A stretch of 64,000 bases of DNA, taken from assembly GCF_028858725.1 (NCBI RefSeq), contig NC_084761.1:92653971-92717970 (forward strand). The letters are read 5' to 3'. Of this stretch, positions 1 through 12,955 are shown one piece after another (positions within the stretch are counted from its first letter, which is position 1; each line of letters begins with the position of its first letter). This stretch comes from Colius striatus. Lineage: Eukaryota; Chordata; Aves; Coliiformes; Coliidae. The translations under genes and the position numbers were made by a program. Below the pieces are notes generated by a model. It was not told the DNA's origin and searched no databases. It was given only the letters and a program-made list of their open reading frames with translations.

Positions 1-1600
1 AAACCGAATGGAAAACTTTAAGGCTTCACAACTGCAGCACTTCGTATCACACGGCCCTGCAGTGTATCATGACAGACTTCCATGCTCATGTCTAAACCAA
101 AGCTGAGCATTGCTTAATCAAGCATAATAGAACTTGCTGTGAAAGTGAAAATATTTCCATAGTGCGTTTTCAGCAGACTTAGTAGGTATGGTAACATGAT
201 GATTCAGCAGTAGATGAGCTCCTGCTCAAAACAAGGGGAAAGATCTACCAGAAGTATAGCTGACCATTCAGCTACAATTATACCAGAACAGTCATCTCAG
301 TTTTTTGATGCACATGCATGGGCTATCTTTAGTGAGGCACAGCAGCCTCTCTTCAGTGAATTTCTTCAGGAAATTCTTCTTTCCTATTAATAGGAAAGAT
401 TAGGAAATTTCTTCTTTCCTATTAATAGTTTGCAACCCATTTATTTTCCTTCCACTCAACCTCCACCTTGTTTTCTTTTTGGTATTTAGTGAAATCACTG
501 CTAGTTGATCAAGAACAGACAGGTAAAGCAGCCAAAGAGTAACTAAGACATGTGACAGAGAGGCTCCTTGTACAAGACAAAGAACAAATATATATGCTGT
601 AATTTAACACCAGTAACAAAAATCTCCCACATCTCAGAGAGATGCATTCAAGTATGTCACCTAAGAAAGTACAAGCACCTACGTCACACAACAGAACTAA
701 GCTCTGAGCATCTTTATAGCTGAAAGATTTTAAGTAGATGAGTTGCATATCTTCTGCAATCAGGAATACCCAAAGAATCACCAAGGATCAAATAACAAAT
801 GTCAACTGTATCCAGAAAAATAATGTTTTGCAAATTTAACAGCAAATTCTTAAAGAATCAGTTTTAATGTCCTTGGAGGTGTTGGAAGATCACATTGTGG
901 ATTCATTGCTCAGTGTAAAGAAGCTACATCAACGTGCATCAGCTCCAAACACTTAATAAGCAATTGCGAGATCAAAGTGAAAACAACTAGATAACCACTG
1001 AAAAGTGCCAGCCACAGAATAATAAATGGCAAAACAAGCAAAACAGTAAAAAGTTGCTACAGACCATGCAAGACATACTGACTACTAAAACCCCCAATTG
1101 TATCAAGATTTATTTTCCAAAGTACATGCCAGCTTTCCTCTTGGTGCATGAAGCAGTAGGATGATACAATAAAACAGTTGTTCCTGCAATCAGCATATGC
1201 TGTTCTGCTCAGTCTGGTCACCTACACATATCATTTAAGTGCAGCTAGACAGATGGGAAGCTCCACCAACTGCTTAATCAGCAGCCTAAAGGCCTCTAAC
1301 AAGAAATTCTGTATGACATTTGAAAATTACTTAAAGTTTTAATAGGGCAAGGTGTTTATCTAAAAGCATTTAATTAGTGACTAGAAGTTATGTCTTCAAT
1401 TGTGACTTATTAAATACATTAAAGCACAATTTACATCAAGTAAGAAGAACAGGGCGAAAGAGCTTAACAGATAAACATTAGCACTAATGGCATACTAACA
1501 CATTAAAATAGCTTCTACAGGGCTAAACCAGCTTGTTCTTATTTGCCAGCTTCCTCTTTACTGTCATTTTATTAGTAAGTTAGTGCACATTGCTACCAAC
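1..1600 (-). other. MAEA: MAEA intron 3, 5' part (truncated by window edge)
   Basis: This stretch follows the exon 3 splice donor on the minus strand and runs off the left edge, so it is the start of MAEA intron 3. It is AT-rich and I found no coding exon in it. The only structure seen is a short duplicated palindromic element at 368-428, listed separately. The remaining MAEA exons, which should encode the CTLH, CRA and RING-like parts, are outside the window. Confidence 0.85.
368..428. repeat. Imperfect tandem duplication containing a perfect palindrome
   Basis: A 26-27 bp unit occurs twice, at 368-393 and 402-428, with one inserted T in the second copy. The first copy and the spacer contain the perfect palindrome CTTTCCTATTAATAGGAAAG at 379-398, extending to 22 bp at 378-399. 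The arrangement resembles a local slippage or hairpin-mediated duplication. No function is implied. Confidence 0.8.
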
Positions 1601-1804
1601 CTCAATACCACTTTGTCTTGCTAGTTTTACAGCTGTATTGTAGTAGCCACAGCGTAAGAGGTGTTCCACCATCATACGATCCATACGTTTCTTCTTCCAC
1701 ATGTTTGCAGCAGCTGGCTGGTCACTACTATGTTCTTTGAGATGTTCAATCCTACGTTTGCAGAGTTTTGCACTTTCATCTTCAGCCTGGATTGATTCAA
1801 CTGC
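1601..1804 (-). CDS. MAEA: MAEA coding exon 3 (residues 85-152, LisH region)
   Basis: The minus strand reads 68 uninterrupted codons, beginning [20 protein letters not shown] and ending LARQSGIE, which I recognise as MAEA. The acceptor is TTTTAG before 1804. The donor after 1601 is GAG/GTTGGT, an acceptable GT with a non-consensus +3 T. The exon follows exon 2 in phase 0 and ends in phase 0. It supplies the end of the N-terminal coiled-coil-like region and most of the LisH motif (roughly residues 121-153, [20 protein letters not shown]). In family members LisH works with the downstream CTLH domain in assembling the CTLH/GID E3 ligase. MAEA pairs with RMND5A as the catalytic RING dimer; that RING-like part is encoded outside the window. 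Residues near 118-122 (NMWKKK) are a lysine-rich patch. No stop or frameshift is present. Confidence 0.97.
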
Positions 1805-4800
1805 CTAAAAAGTAAAAGTTAACAGGAACAAGTAAGAGCTACACATTTCCAATTTACTTTTAAAGCAAAATACACTAAGAATCGTTTGTAATGATTTGAT
1901 ACATGTTATATAGTTATAGAAATAGCATTTCTTTATTTAGAAAGACAATTCCATTGGCAGCACATAAGTTTCACTGTGGCTGGTCCACTTCTGAGATATT
2001 CTTGCATATAAACAAGTTTTGACTTATTTGACATTATGAGTATATGCATTTTTTCGCTTAATGTGCAGTCAGTCCCAAAAAACACCACCTTCACAACTAC
2101 AGCAGCAACTGCTGTAACAGTCTTCAAAGAGCTTTGGAAAGGTTTGCAGTCATCTGGTCCAAACAATTGAAAATCATGAATTTTCACCCCTAACCTATGC
2201 ATGGCTTCTTCTTCAAGCAGCTGTCCTTCTGAATTAGTTCTGCTGGGGAGTGATGTAGAGTAAACTCATGTTACTTCTAATGCACTGGAGCCATTTTAAT
2301 CAGTCATGCAACAATGAAAACTGTACAAACATTTGGCCTCTTGGCACCCTGAATTCAAGGATCTTAGTGTTACTTTTCAAAAATTATCAGCTTAGTCAAA
2401 CTGGTATTATTTTACCTAACTGCTACCCTGGAAACACGGATCTACTGTTGGGCCTAACTTAGGAAAGTGACTTTGTCCAGAGGAAAGCAGAATGACTAAC
2501 TAGATATTGGTATATCTAGTGCATCACACATCCCTCTGAAAAAACCCTCCACAACATTTTATTTTCTAAATTAAAATCCAAAACACTCATGTCATACTTA
2601 CTTTGCTTCAGCCTTCAAGTTACATGGCTATGCTGCAAATGTTACCAGACAATTTTATTAGACATACCGTAATTCAAAGCCAGCTGACTCAGTGCACAGC
2701 ACGTGACAAGTGTGGGTCATGCCAGGCTACAGAACACAAGGAAGCTTGCAGTGCTTTTATATGCTTGCTAAGGTAAAAGCAAACCAGAAGATGAGAGAGG
2801 CTTAGTACCTCTCCCATCTGCAATGTATCACTAGTGATGCAATTTCAGGTTGTGTTGCCTTACTTGGGGTGACTTTAAGCTTGCTGACTTATGTATGAAC
2901 ACTGCACAGCTACGGCAACAGGAAAGTTCACCCAGGTTTGCCAAACAAGTCTAGACCAAATAACCTTGCCAGCTTTTAGCACTTTGCACTCTATGCTGGC
3001 ATGGTTAACTTCCCAGCTCTGGAAGCACTGGGTGGTTCTAATTGTTTTTACCATGCATGCTCATTTACAGATGACTTCTGGAAGGACCACTATTTGAAAA
3101 GCAAGGTGAAATAAATGAAAATTTGTGCAAGAAAAGCCTACTAAACATTTTATCCACTGTGATGATTTAATCCCAGGTGTTAACTAAGACACTCACAGCC
3201 ACATGCTCACTCCCTCACACTGGGATGGGGGAGAGAGATAGAAAAATGAGAAAATCCATAGGTTGAGATACAAAACAGTTTAACAGGTAAAGCAAAAGTC
3301 TTGCTTGCAAGCAAAGCAAGACAAAGAATTCATTCACTACTTCCTGTGGGCAGGCAGGTGTTCGATCATCTCCAGGAAAGCAGGGCTCCATCACAAGTAA
3401 TGGTTACTTGAGAAGACAAACCCCATCACTCTGAACATGCATCCCCCTTCCTCCTTCTTCGTCCAGCTTTATATGCTGAGCATGATGCCATATGGAACGG
3501 GATATCCTTTTTGTAAGTTGGGGTCAGCTGTCCTGGCTGGGTCCCCTTCCATCTCCATGTGTACCCTCAGCCTCCTCATTGGAGGAGTAGAAAAGGTGTT
3601 GACTCTACTTGTGTGATCTCTGCATTATCAACACTGTTTTCAGTATGACTTCCAAACATGGCCTTATGACAGCTACTATGACAATTTACTCTATCCCAGA
3701 CAAAATCTGCACACCCAGTTAATACCTCACTCTGATTTGGTCCTCAAAAACAAATTCAAGTATTTAAAATCCTATTCACTCTACCACATAGTCTTTTACT
3801 CAAATGCATGTAAACATCTATAGCTTGAGTTACTTTTATCAAAGTCTGAGTTATTTCTGTTACTGAATTTAGCTTCATTTTGTAACATACGGCTTAGAGA
3901 TTAGCATTTTGTTCAAGTTATAAACTGAGTTGTTTCCTATTCAGCAAACACTAACTCAAGCCAAAACCCACTTTCACTTGCTAAATGTCTGCAGTATTAT
4001 CAGATATGAAGGCAATCTCGAGAATTATTCTGAATGCAAGGAAAAGAATTCAAGGCAGTCAGGGATGAGGTTGAGCCCCTTTTCATTCCAAAAGGCTATC
4101 CTTGTCTGGTTTTGTATCTGAATTTATACAGCTCTTGCTGGTTTTTTTTCATCCTTGTACTCCGTTCAGAAAGGCTCTGAATTCTTTTCAAAGTGCTCTG
4201 AGGCAAGTCTATCTGGACTTGCCCTGCTAGACATTAATAGAACTTGAGGGAACAAGTATAATAAACAGGATATAAAGAGGAAAACACAAAGGCCTAGGTT
4301 TCCCCAGGATCTTTTTCAGAATTTAAGAAACCTGCTGTGTTGAAAAGCTCTTTTAAGAGTGAGTAAGGTGTTAAATAAAGGGATCATCTAATTCTATTAC
4401 AGCCATCTCAGCAGTTCATCAGATCCTTGTCTAAACAGAGAAGAAAACAGAGATCCCACATGGGTCCAAAGGCCCTAAAGAAAACAATCATTTTGCTCAG
4501 GGCAGAGATTACAGAGAAGGCAGCTGGAGTTAAGAGATTGGAACAGAAACAAGACCTTTGTTTTTCAGATGACTTTTACTGTTAAATAGATTTTTTTGCC
4601 TTTTGTTCTTTGAGCAGCTAGCATTTTCCCCACAGTCTTACAAGCAGTCAAAAACAAATGAGCAATTACACTAAAATGAAGCCTTGCACCCAAAACATTC
4701 AGCAATGCCTTCAGACACACCCCCGCAGCCAGCGGAAGATTTAACAAGTAAATAACTTACTCCTCCATATCATTACTACACACCTACAAGCAAAATCTAA

Positions 4801-5904
4801 CACCTCTTTCAGAAATAGAGAAAGAAATTACTGCTAAGTAAGAGAGAAGTGAACAAAACATATCCTTCAAGACTTCTTTAAGTCTCACAAACACAAGATG
4901 AAAACAGCAATTATATTTATGAAGTCTTTTGCAGAACAGCTTTTCAACAGCCAGCTAACCTGTTCAAGCAGAAAACCCCAAATCAACCTATATGACAGTG
5001 TTATTTTCCTGTTATGAACCACCAAGGTATTTTGATGCTTCACTTAATGTAATCTCAAGATTTATATCTGTTGGTTGTTTCATTTAAGTTTTAATGAAAT
5101 GACTCTGCTACCATTTGTTTCATCTATTTTTGGAGAAGCACTACTCTAAAGCCAGGCAACAGAGCTGTTTTTATTTTTCTGCAAGATTTGTTTCAAGTAA
5201 GTGTTCTGATGAGTCTCAAGATGAGTAATATTTAATCCAAAATATGGATGGCTTATACTACACAGCGTGTTTTAAACTCATTCTTCTTAGAAAGACGTAG
5301 TTAAGGCATGAAAGTTTCGCTGTATTTCATAGAAGCCTTCTAAAATGCTTTTAGTAATATTTCCTAAAAATGTCCCAACCTACAAGTTCAGAGTTCATAA
5401 AAAACATTTTAAGTAACAATCCAGGGCAACTCTCACTCTTCTGCAAAGAAGCCTCAACACTGCATACAACTACTCCCCCACTGGGGTTTAAACATTTTTC
5501 AGACTCATCTTCTACCTTTTTTTTTGCTCCTCAAGTGATCAATTAATGCAACTGCACAAACCTTTTCATTAGATAAGCAGGAATTGACAAAAATCAATTT
5601 CTTTTGCTACTAAATCTTTTCTATGGGTAGAAAAAATCCTTTGCAGGACTATAAAACCATATTCATTTCACTTGTAAGCAGAGGTTTGCTGTACTTAGTC
5701 ATGGAACACCAAGTCAAGTTTCATAAGGGCAGTGAAGCAAAATATAGGAAGTTTTGGTGTTTTGCTGTGCATTCTAAGGCCTTTGTTTACAGTGCCAGTA
5801 ACACCTCAGATCTTGACAAGAAAATCCAAGCACACAGCATTGCAGAAAACTACTGCTGTTAACTTTCTAAAGACAAAGCAGTCACAAGGTAGAACCCCAC
5901 TTAC
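1805..5904 (-). other. MAEA: MAEA intron 2 (4.1 kb)
   Basis: This is the interval between the exon 2 donor (AAG/GTAAGT read on the minus strand) and the exon 3 acceptor. It is AT-rich and non-coding. Its main content is an ERVL-type LTR at 3158-3713 lying antisense to MAEA. The open frames inside it are short, lack recognisable domains and look like chance. I see no RNA gene here. Confidence 0.9.
3158..3713 (+). mobile_element. Solo LTR of an ERVL-type endogenous retrovirus
   Basis: The segment starts TGTGATGATTTAATCCCAGG and ends CTGCACA, so it has the TG...CA termini of an LTR, and its body matches my recollection of a common avian ERVL LTR. A TATA-like TTTATATGC lies near 3468-3476, where the LTR promoter would be. 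The flanks TCCAC (3153-3157) and CCCAG (3714-3718) share three of five bases, compatible with a decayed 5-bp target duplication. No internal retroviral sequence adjoins it, so it is a solo LTR from recombination between two LTRs. It sits in MAEA intron 2, antisense to the gene. Family assignment is from memory. Confidence 0.8.
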
Positions 5905-6087
5905 CTTTCGTTTCAGAACACTGAGTTTTTCAACTACTCCATCCAGGAGACTAACAACTGAATCCACAGCAGGACAACTGCTCAGCGTCTTCTCCAGCTC
6001 TGCCACAACCATTGTAACGTGGCTGGTCTCTCGATCAATGTTCTTCTGTGCAGCTCGAAACCGTTTGTTCAATGTTTCATATGGCAC
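5905..6087 (-). CDS. MAEA: MAEA coding exon 2 (residues 24-84)
   Basis: The minus strand gives 61 codons starting [20 protein letters not shown] and ending [11 protein letters not shown], an unmistakable MAEA segment. The acceptor is TCATGTAG before 6087 and the donor after 5905 is AAG/GTAAGT, close to consensus. The exon is 183 nt and phase 0 at both ends. It encodes an N-terminal helical region before the LisH motif, with heptad-like leucine and valine spacing ([25 protein letters not shown]) that suggests a coiled coil. At residue 64 I read SSCPA where I remember the human protein having SGCPA; this is a conservative change and not a defect. Confidence 0.97.
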
Positions 6088-6519
6088 CTACATGAGAAAT
6101 ACCAAATCATTAGAATTTCTAGATTACAAAATATTTGGTCTTCTGGAGTTCAATCAGACTGATGATTTTATCTGATGTAGCCAGAACACTATCTAAGTTC
6201 CAGGACACATAAGTCATTAATTGAACTTGACTATTCACATCAAAGCCCTTATTAAGTCCTCTCATCAAGCAGCTAAAGCTTCTAAGATGATGAAAAAACA
6301 GTGTCAGGAAACAGAAGCTGACAGATTCTTTTCTGATACCAGTTTCACCTATTCTGCTTTGACTGTAGCAAGGCTTGATGGAAACAGCTCAGAGAGAATA
6401 AAATGTAAAGACAAACTTATATCTAAAAAAGGAATGCTACAACTATAAGATCACTCTTCAGAAGACGGCGTTTAAGGTCACATTTAGAATCATATTATCA
6501 TTTCAGGTAGAAGAAAACA

Positions 6520-6725
6520 TTAAGATCATCCCCATTTGTCCTGGCCCTATCAACCAATAGACCATTTCCTTAAGTGCAGCATCCTATCTTCTCTTAAACA
6601 CCTCCAGGGATGGTGACTCCAGCACATCCCTGGGCAGCCTGTTCCAATGTCTGACAACCCTTTCAGTCAAGAAATTCCTCCTCATATCCAGCCTGAACCT
6701 CATCTACTGCAACTTGAGGGAGTAA
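6520..6725 (-). mobile_element. CR1 LINE fragment, old and 5'-truncated
   Basis: Read on the plus strand it shows the CR1 antisense landmarks in order: AAGATCATCC, CACCTCCAGGGATGGTGACTC, GGGCAGCCTGTTCCAATG and AAGAAATTCCTCCTCATATCC. These place it in the 3' part of a CR1 element inserted on the minus strand, the same sense as MAEA. It has many substitutions and lacks the terminal 8-bp repeats, so it is an old copy. Ends are approximate. Confidence 0.85.
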
Positions 6726-9700
6726 GACAAGAAGGAATTTCTTCCAGGAATTCATAAGAGAAGAGAAAGTTACACTTGAGAAAGCATGTATAGTGCAAAT
6801 TAACCACTGAAAAATTTATACATAGTACACCAATGGTTATTCATAAAATCTAACAGGTCTCCTACCTACTTCTGCCCAGGAAAGACTATTTTATAATATT
6901 AATTCCAGCAGAACTACGATGAATGCTAAAATTAGGTTCTCTTTCAATGAAAAAAGCCTAGACTCTGTGAAACCTTCATCTAAGGTTTCATTCCTTAGCT
7001 TAGAGACTAACAGGTCTTGGAGGGTTCCTGTCCTGCTTGTCCTACGTCTTTATGAGACAGTCATATCAAAGACCATTAAGGACATGCGGAGCAGTCTACA
7101 CCTGGTCAAACTTTAGGGTATTGAATAATTCGGGAAAAGCTTAAAGTAAATGTTAAGCTGTTCCCATCAGGTTGCTTCCACTGCAGTGACAGTGAAAGTA
7201 ATTTAGACTGTCAGTGGTATAACTTCACAGAAACAGGAACTTTTTGTTCTAAAGACATTCTAGTGTTATCCACTTAATTCACCCATTTCTTCTATCTTGA
7301 AAGAGTCTATGGCAAGTTCTTTCGGGGAGTTTTGATAACCTTGATTGCTTTTTCATTAATCAAAGACATGATGTAGCTAGTAATTAGATTACACATATCA
7401 AAGGTAAAACAGGAAATGCAAACCACTGTTCTGTTTGGTACAAACAGAATGGTATCAAGTATATGTTTGATTATAAATCTTGCAAGTATATAACTTCTAA
7501 TTAACTATATCAAGATTGCCTCCATTTTCTTCCTTCACATCATTTGCAAGCAAGAAAGAATCTCCTGGGTCCACTCTCCTTTAGGGCTCTATTAGGAGAC
7601 AGATTACCACATAACCATAGCAATTAACAGACAGAGATATACTGAGAAAGTTTAGGGTCAGAGCATGGAAGATGAGCCAAAGTACTTGCTTTCAAAGACT
7701 TTGTACAACTTGTAACACCTTGGCCTGATATGTAGTAGAAGTAGAACGCAAGGGTATTCCTGGTAAGATATGAAAGGGCTCCTCTTCTCTCACAAAGAGT
7801 GAATTTATCTATGTGATGTTTTTTAACATCTCAAACTAAAATCTAAATAAATCACAGAACAAATCTTTGCCACCAGAAGTATTGTTTTCTTTATACATCC
7901 TTTCCCTAAAACCTCAGCATTCTCACTCCCACACTCAAACACACAAAACATCACAATTAATAGGCTTCAACTCCTATTTAATTGTCTATATAACCATTTT
8001 TCATACTATCTTTAGCTCTTATTTTCTTTATTCCTTTCCACAAAAAAGACAGAAGGTTTTAAAGCCCCATAGACAACATAGGTGTTTTGGAGGGACCTTA
8101 TTTTGACATCTCATACTTTTGAACGTAGAAGCTTGTTTACAGCTCCAAGACTTGATGCCAGACAGCACTAAGACAACTTCTTTCCTTTTTTCTCCCCCTT
8201 CATTTTTTCTTACTATTAATTGAAAAAACCCATATCCTTCAGTTAGTTGCACCTAGTGAGCTTAATTTCTGCAAGTACATTGCTAGTCAGTTTTCCTCAC
8301 CAGAGGAAAAGCTACATCAATCACAACTTTCAGAAGCTAACATTGACTTGAGGTATCTGTGACCGCAAAAAGTATTTTCACTGAATTTTGAACAGTGAGT
8401 TGAACTGGATGCAGGTCTAGTAAGTCTGAAAAAAAAAAAAAATCCAGCTTTAGTTCTCTCCTTTCCCTAGCTTCTTATCTGCACAAAAGGGCAAAACCAC
8501 TTCCCATGCTCTGTCTCTTCAGTGTGTGAATTTCTGGCACAATCTGTGTTCGTATGACATGTAGAACAATTGGACTTGCAATTGCAGCTGGCATCATTAA
8601 ATATAATTTATAATGTGTTGAGGTGCAATAGGTTTTTGAATCTTTAGCTCTTTTTTCCTACCCTGAAAAAGATTTGAATATCCTGTGTGGAAGAGGCTAG
8701 GAGTTGAACTGTTTTACTAAGCACCCTGAAAGCATATACAAATAAAATGTATTGCTAGACATCATTTTAATGTACCACAACAAGGGAAATGACTTTAAAG
8801 GTACCATGAAATTACTTGCATAACTGGAAGTGACAGTAAATATTCTTTACCATAGTTTTTCATAATTCACAAGGGCACTTGTTCCTTACTATAGAGCCAA
8901 TAGTTTTTAAATAACATTTGTAAATTGTACCTAGGTACAGCTTTTATATCTATTTTAGAGGACTAGATTATATGAATACCAAAATGCAGAAACTGTAACC
9001 GTTACATTCCTTACTGAGAATGCACCTATCTAGACTCTGCACCTTGATTCACTGGTTCTTCTGTTACTTCTCCAGCTCTCATACTCCAAAAAAGATTCCA
9101 CTTCCTAACACTGGCTTACTTTACCACAGAATTCTTCAGAAGTTGCAAGCATTGTACCAATAAGTTTATTTTTTTTTTCTCTGATAATGAATGGGAGGAA
9201 AACGTAACAAAACAATACTCTGGAAAAAGAACTTCTAAGAACTCCTAATTATGGTTCATTTAAACTTTCAGGTAGCATAGCTATAAAACAACAAACACCA
9301 AACTCTTGGACCAAGAGAAAGCTGCAAAATTTACATATCATTAGCTGCCACAAGCTTATCAGAGCCTCACAATTTTTACTGTCCGTACCATTCTGTGACC
9401 AAGCCTGGATCACATCGCTATTCTGCAAGATGAGTGAGCAACAGAAGTCAGCCTAGGGAAGCACTACCTCAAGGCAAAGAGAATAACCACGTACCAAACA
9501 ATAAAAAAGAAAATAAACAAACCAGCAAGAACTACCCAGAATATATTTTGCGAAAGCATAATACCAACCTGTCCTACTCATCATAGCTTGAAAAACCACA
9601 TCTCAGTTGGCTCATATCATGAGCATACAAGAAAAAAGGAGAGATGTGAGATGTGAAATATTAGTGGGTAGCACATGTAAATCCAGATTAATCGATTCTG

Positions 9701-11399
9701 CTGCTTTTGTTCATCAGCTTCCATAGCCGCAGACATTAATCAACTTAAGCATGTACTACACCAGGTCAAAATTAAACCCAATGAAAAGGAATTTAACTTA
9801 AGCTAGAACAGCCTACACAAGGGGTAAAATGACAGTAACAAGACTTCTTCCAAGATGAAAGTCTTCCTACTGTGATGAGAAGGGAAGTTTACTTGGCTGG
9901 AGGCTTCTCTGCAATCACAGCATGACTGTTTCCAGGTGCTAAGTGCTAACAGAGTCAGAGACAACCGAATAAGCTAATTCAAGTTCTTGTCATTTCAAGA
10001 GTTACTTCACTCTGGTTTTAGAAAGCTGTAAAACTCTGGTCTGCTGTCCCAGAACATGCTTCAACAATCTCTGGCTGTGGAGGCAAGACTTCAAAGATGA
10101 TCCTTCTGGGTCCAAAAGCTTGAACTGGGATAGGTGGAGGAAGGATTTTCTTGAGACCTACGTGTTGGTTGTTCAGTTGAGTGGAGGAAGTAAAGAACAG
10201 CAGAACTAAGAATGTCAGAGGCAGTTTTTAAGCTTACACTTAGACATTCAACTGAGATGTCAACTATCTGGCCTTCAGCCCAAACATAGTCCTCTTCCAG
10301 CCCATGAATGCAAACAAGGTACCAAAGCAAGACTGACAGGATCGGGAAGTAGCTAATATTGTCCAATTTGTGCAACTCCAGGTGATATTTCTTTCAATAA
10401 GCCACATCAAACTTAACTTGAAATATCTTTAAACAAAGAGAATTTAATAATACTACCAAACACACTTCCAACAAAACATATATTTTCAATAAGCTGTTCA
10501 TTTAATAAGTGATACAATTTCCCTGAATTTTCTGAATACACATTAAGAATAGGAAAAAACCACAAGTATTAAACACTTCTATACATTGTATCCAGATGGT
10601 TAGCAAAATGTTATACTTCCCAAGTATTTATTACCATTCTGTAAAAGAAAATAAATACAATATCAAGTTAAACCAGTCAGTCCCCTACACAACATCCTAC
10701 AATGCATATCTACCTCAGTCTTTCCATTAATCATCAACATTTTAATGAGATTCTTAATTTTTCTTTTCTTCTTAAGATTTTCTAAGTGTATCTATGTACA
10801 CACAATTACTACTCTATCCATAAAACAAAACATACAGAAACAGACTGCTGGTACTCTCATCTCAGCCTGTGCTTTTCTCTACAGGTTCAGAGAAAACTTG
10901 ATTTAAAAAAAAAAAAAACAAACAGGAAAAGGTACCATCTATGGCTTTTAACAACACAGAAAGGGAGAGCAGATTAGAAATAATCTTCCACACGTAGAAG
11001 TACATTAATTAATCAAGGTTTAAAAAGCTCTGCTACCTCAATGGTATTTTTGTTGGTGCAAGTCAGTCAACTAGACTTCTTATGCTGGTTCTAGCACCTT
11101 GAACTCCACTAAGCAGATAAACATGGCCAAGCTTTAGCCTCATTGCACACTTGCAGCTTCCATGACATTTACTCTGCTTGGGAGAACATATGAAATAACA
11201 AAAGAAATATGAATTGTGGCAAGATCTTGTTTGCCGAGTTGTTACAGCCCTCCAGATATGATGAGGAAAAGCATGTCAGGTCACAGCTAGAAATCCAGCA
11301 CTGCTTACCACACAGCCAACATGTACATCCAATTCATTCAACTGGAGTTCAAACTAACAAGCAATGGTAATTAGAAGGACTTTATTGATAGATGAAGGA

Positions 11400-12955
11400 A
11401 GATGAAGAAATGCATCTATAGAATTGAGTTTATAACCTAACAATGAAGGACATGAGAAAGAAGCCTTCTTTGTCTTTACTGGTTAAGGTCTTCTCCTAAG
11501 CCTTCCTGGTTGTATATGAGCAACCAAATCTGGGGAGAGAAGTACTATTCACACAAGAAGTCGAAAGCAAGCTTAAGATACACAGGTACATGGGACCAGA
11601 AGGGAAGGAGCTCACGAACGACACTGCAAAGCTGCTGTCATCTCTGAAACATCATGGTGAACAAGTCCTCCAAGAAGGGCAAGTTTCAGGCTCTTTTTGG
11701 AGGAAGGGCATGAAAGATCATGGTAACTACAGACTGGTCTGCCTCATCTCAGTTTGTGGGAAAGTTAAGAAACAAAAACCTCGCAAAAAGTAGTTGGAAG
11801 TAATTTCCAGACTCAAAGGTGACTGGAAATAGCCAGACTAGTTTTGCCGTAAGTAACGCTGCTGCTTTCACCAATGAAATGACAAGCTCTGAATGACAGG
11901 AGTGCACTGGCAATCCTTTGCACTAAGTTTAGTGGGATTTTGACATCGTCTTTCCCACAGCACCTTTGTAGCCAAACTGAGGAGACGTGGACCGAATACA
12001 ACACTGGTTAAGCACTGACTGGAGAACCAGGCTGAAAGGGTTCAAAAGCTAACTGGAGGCCAACTGCAAGTACCGCTTGATTTCCAGAAGACCACAAACA
12101 AGTGGAATGTTTGATAATGCTGGGTGCTAGAGCTTCCATTCAGAGGAAATGACAGCCGGAGAAACTTACAAAGAACTTTATGAAACACAATCAAGGCAAA
12201 AACCAGACCCCTGAACCTTGCACAAAACTACTCCATCCATTATCATAGGCCGTGGAATAACTGGCCAGGATCACTTCTGCAGAAAAAGATGTAGAGGCTC
12301 TGATGGACAGCAGGTTGGACATGAATCAACAAGTTAACCACATATCAGGCTACATTAGGAAGATTAAACGCAGTGGGTTGAGAGGAGTGATTGCTTTCTA
12401 TGGCCAGTCTTCGTGCAGGCTCATGTGGAATACTGAGTCTGGCTTTCAGGTCCCTTCTTATTCCTCTGACAAAGAAGATCTGTTAACAAGATAGGAGTCT
12501 AGAAGGATGCCACCACAATGGCTATCTGGTTGGAGGACATAAAATTCAAAGAAGCTGAGAGGAGCAGGACTGTTTTACTTACATAAGAGAAGGCTACAGG
12601 GAGCTGGGAACAGCACAATCTGATAGAGGTCTTCTACTACCTCAAGGTGAAGGTCAGAGCTAGCCAAATTTGTCTAAGTTACAGAACTCAAAAAACCTCT
12701 GAGGATGCAAAACGAAAGGAGACAAAGTTGACAATTGGTAGCAAAGGCAATTCCAGCCTTTGGACACAAGGAAAAATGTATTTTAACCAGGAGAGTTGGT
12801 AAGCACTGAAATAGCTGCCCAGAAAGGTATTGGAATCCCTACCCTCGGAAACCAGGCAGGACCCTGAACAACTCAAATTATCCTTGAAGTTAGCCTGGAT
12901 GCAATCATTAGCCTGAACTACACTGATTGCAGAGGTCCTTTCCTACTTTAATTTT
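11400..12955 (+). mobile_element. Degenerate CR1 LINE copy with reverse-transcriptase remnants
   Basis: Scattered landmarks of the CR1 second reading frame appear in the right order on the plus strand. They are an early segment around 11700-11830 (GGGAAAGTTA followed by GGAAGTAATTTCCAG), a central stretch around 12295-12370 (GGCTCTGATGGACAGCAGG, then GGCTACATTAGGAAGATTAA), a later one around 12540-12660 and a 3' part near 12915-12950 (TTGCAGAGGTCCTTTCCTAC). Frames are broken throughout by stops and indels. The left boundary is uncertain; recognisable similarity is firmest from about 11590. It is old and inactive. Confidence 0.7.

Noticed and set aside
10091..10375. 94-codon minus-strand frame in MAEA intron 1
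   Set aside because: No homology I recognise and it lies inside an intron without splice signals that would make it an exon.
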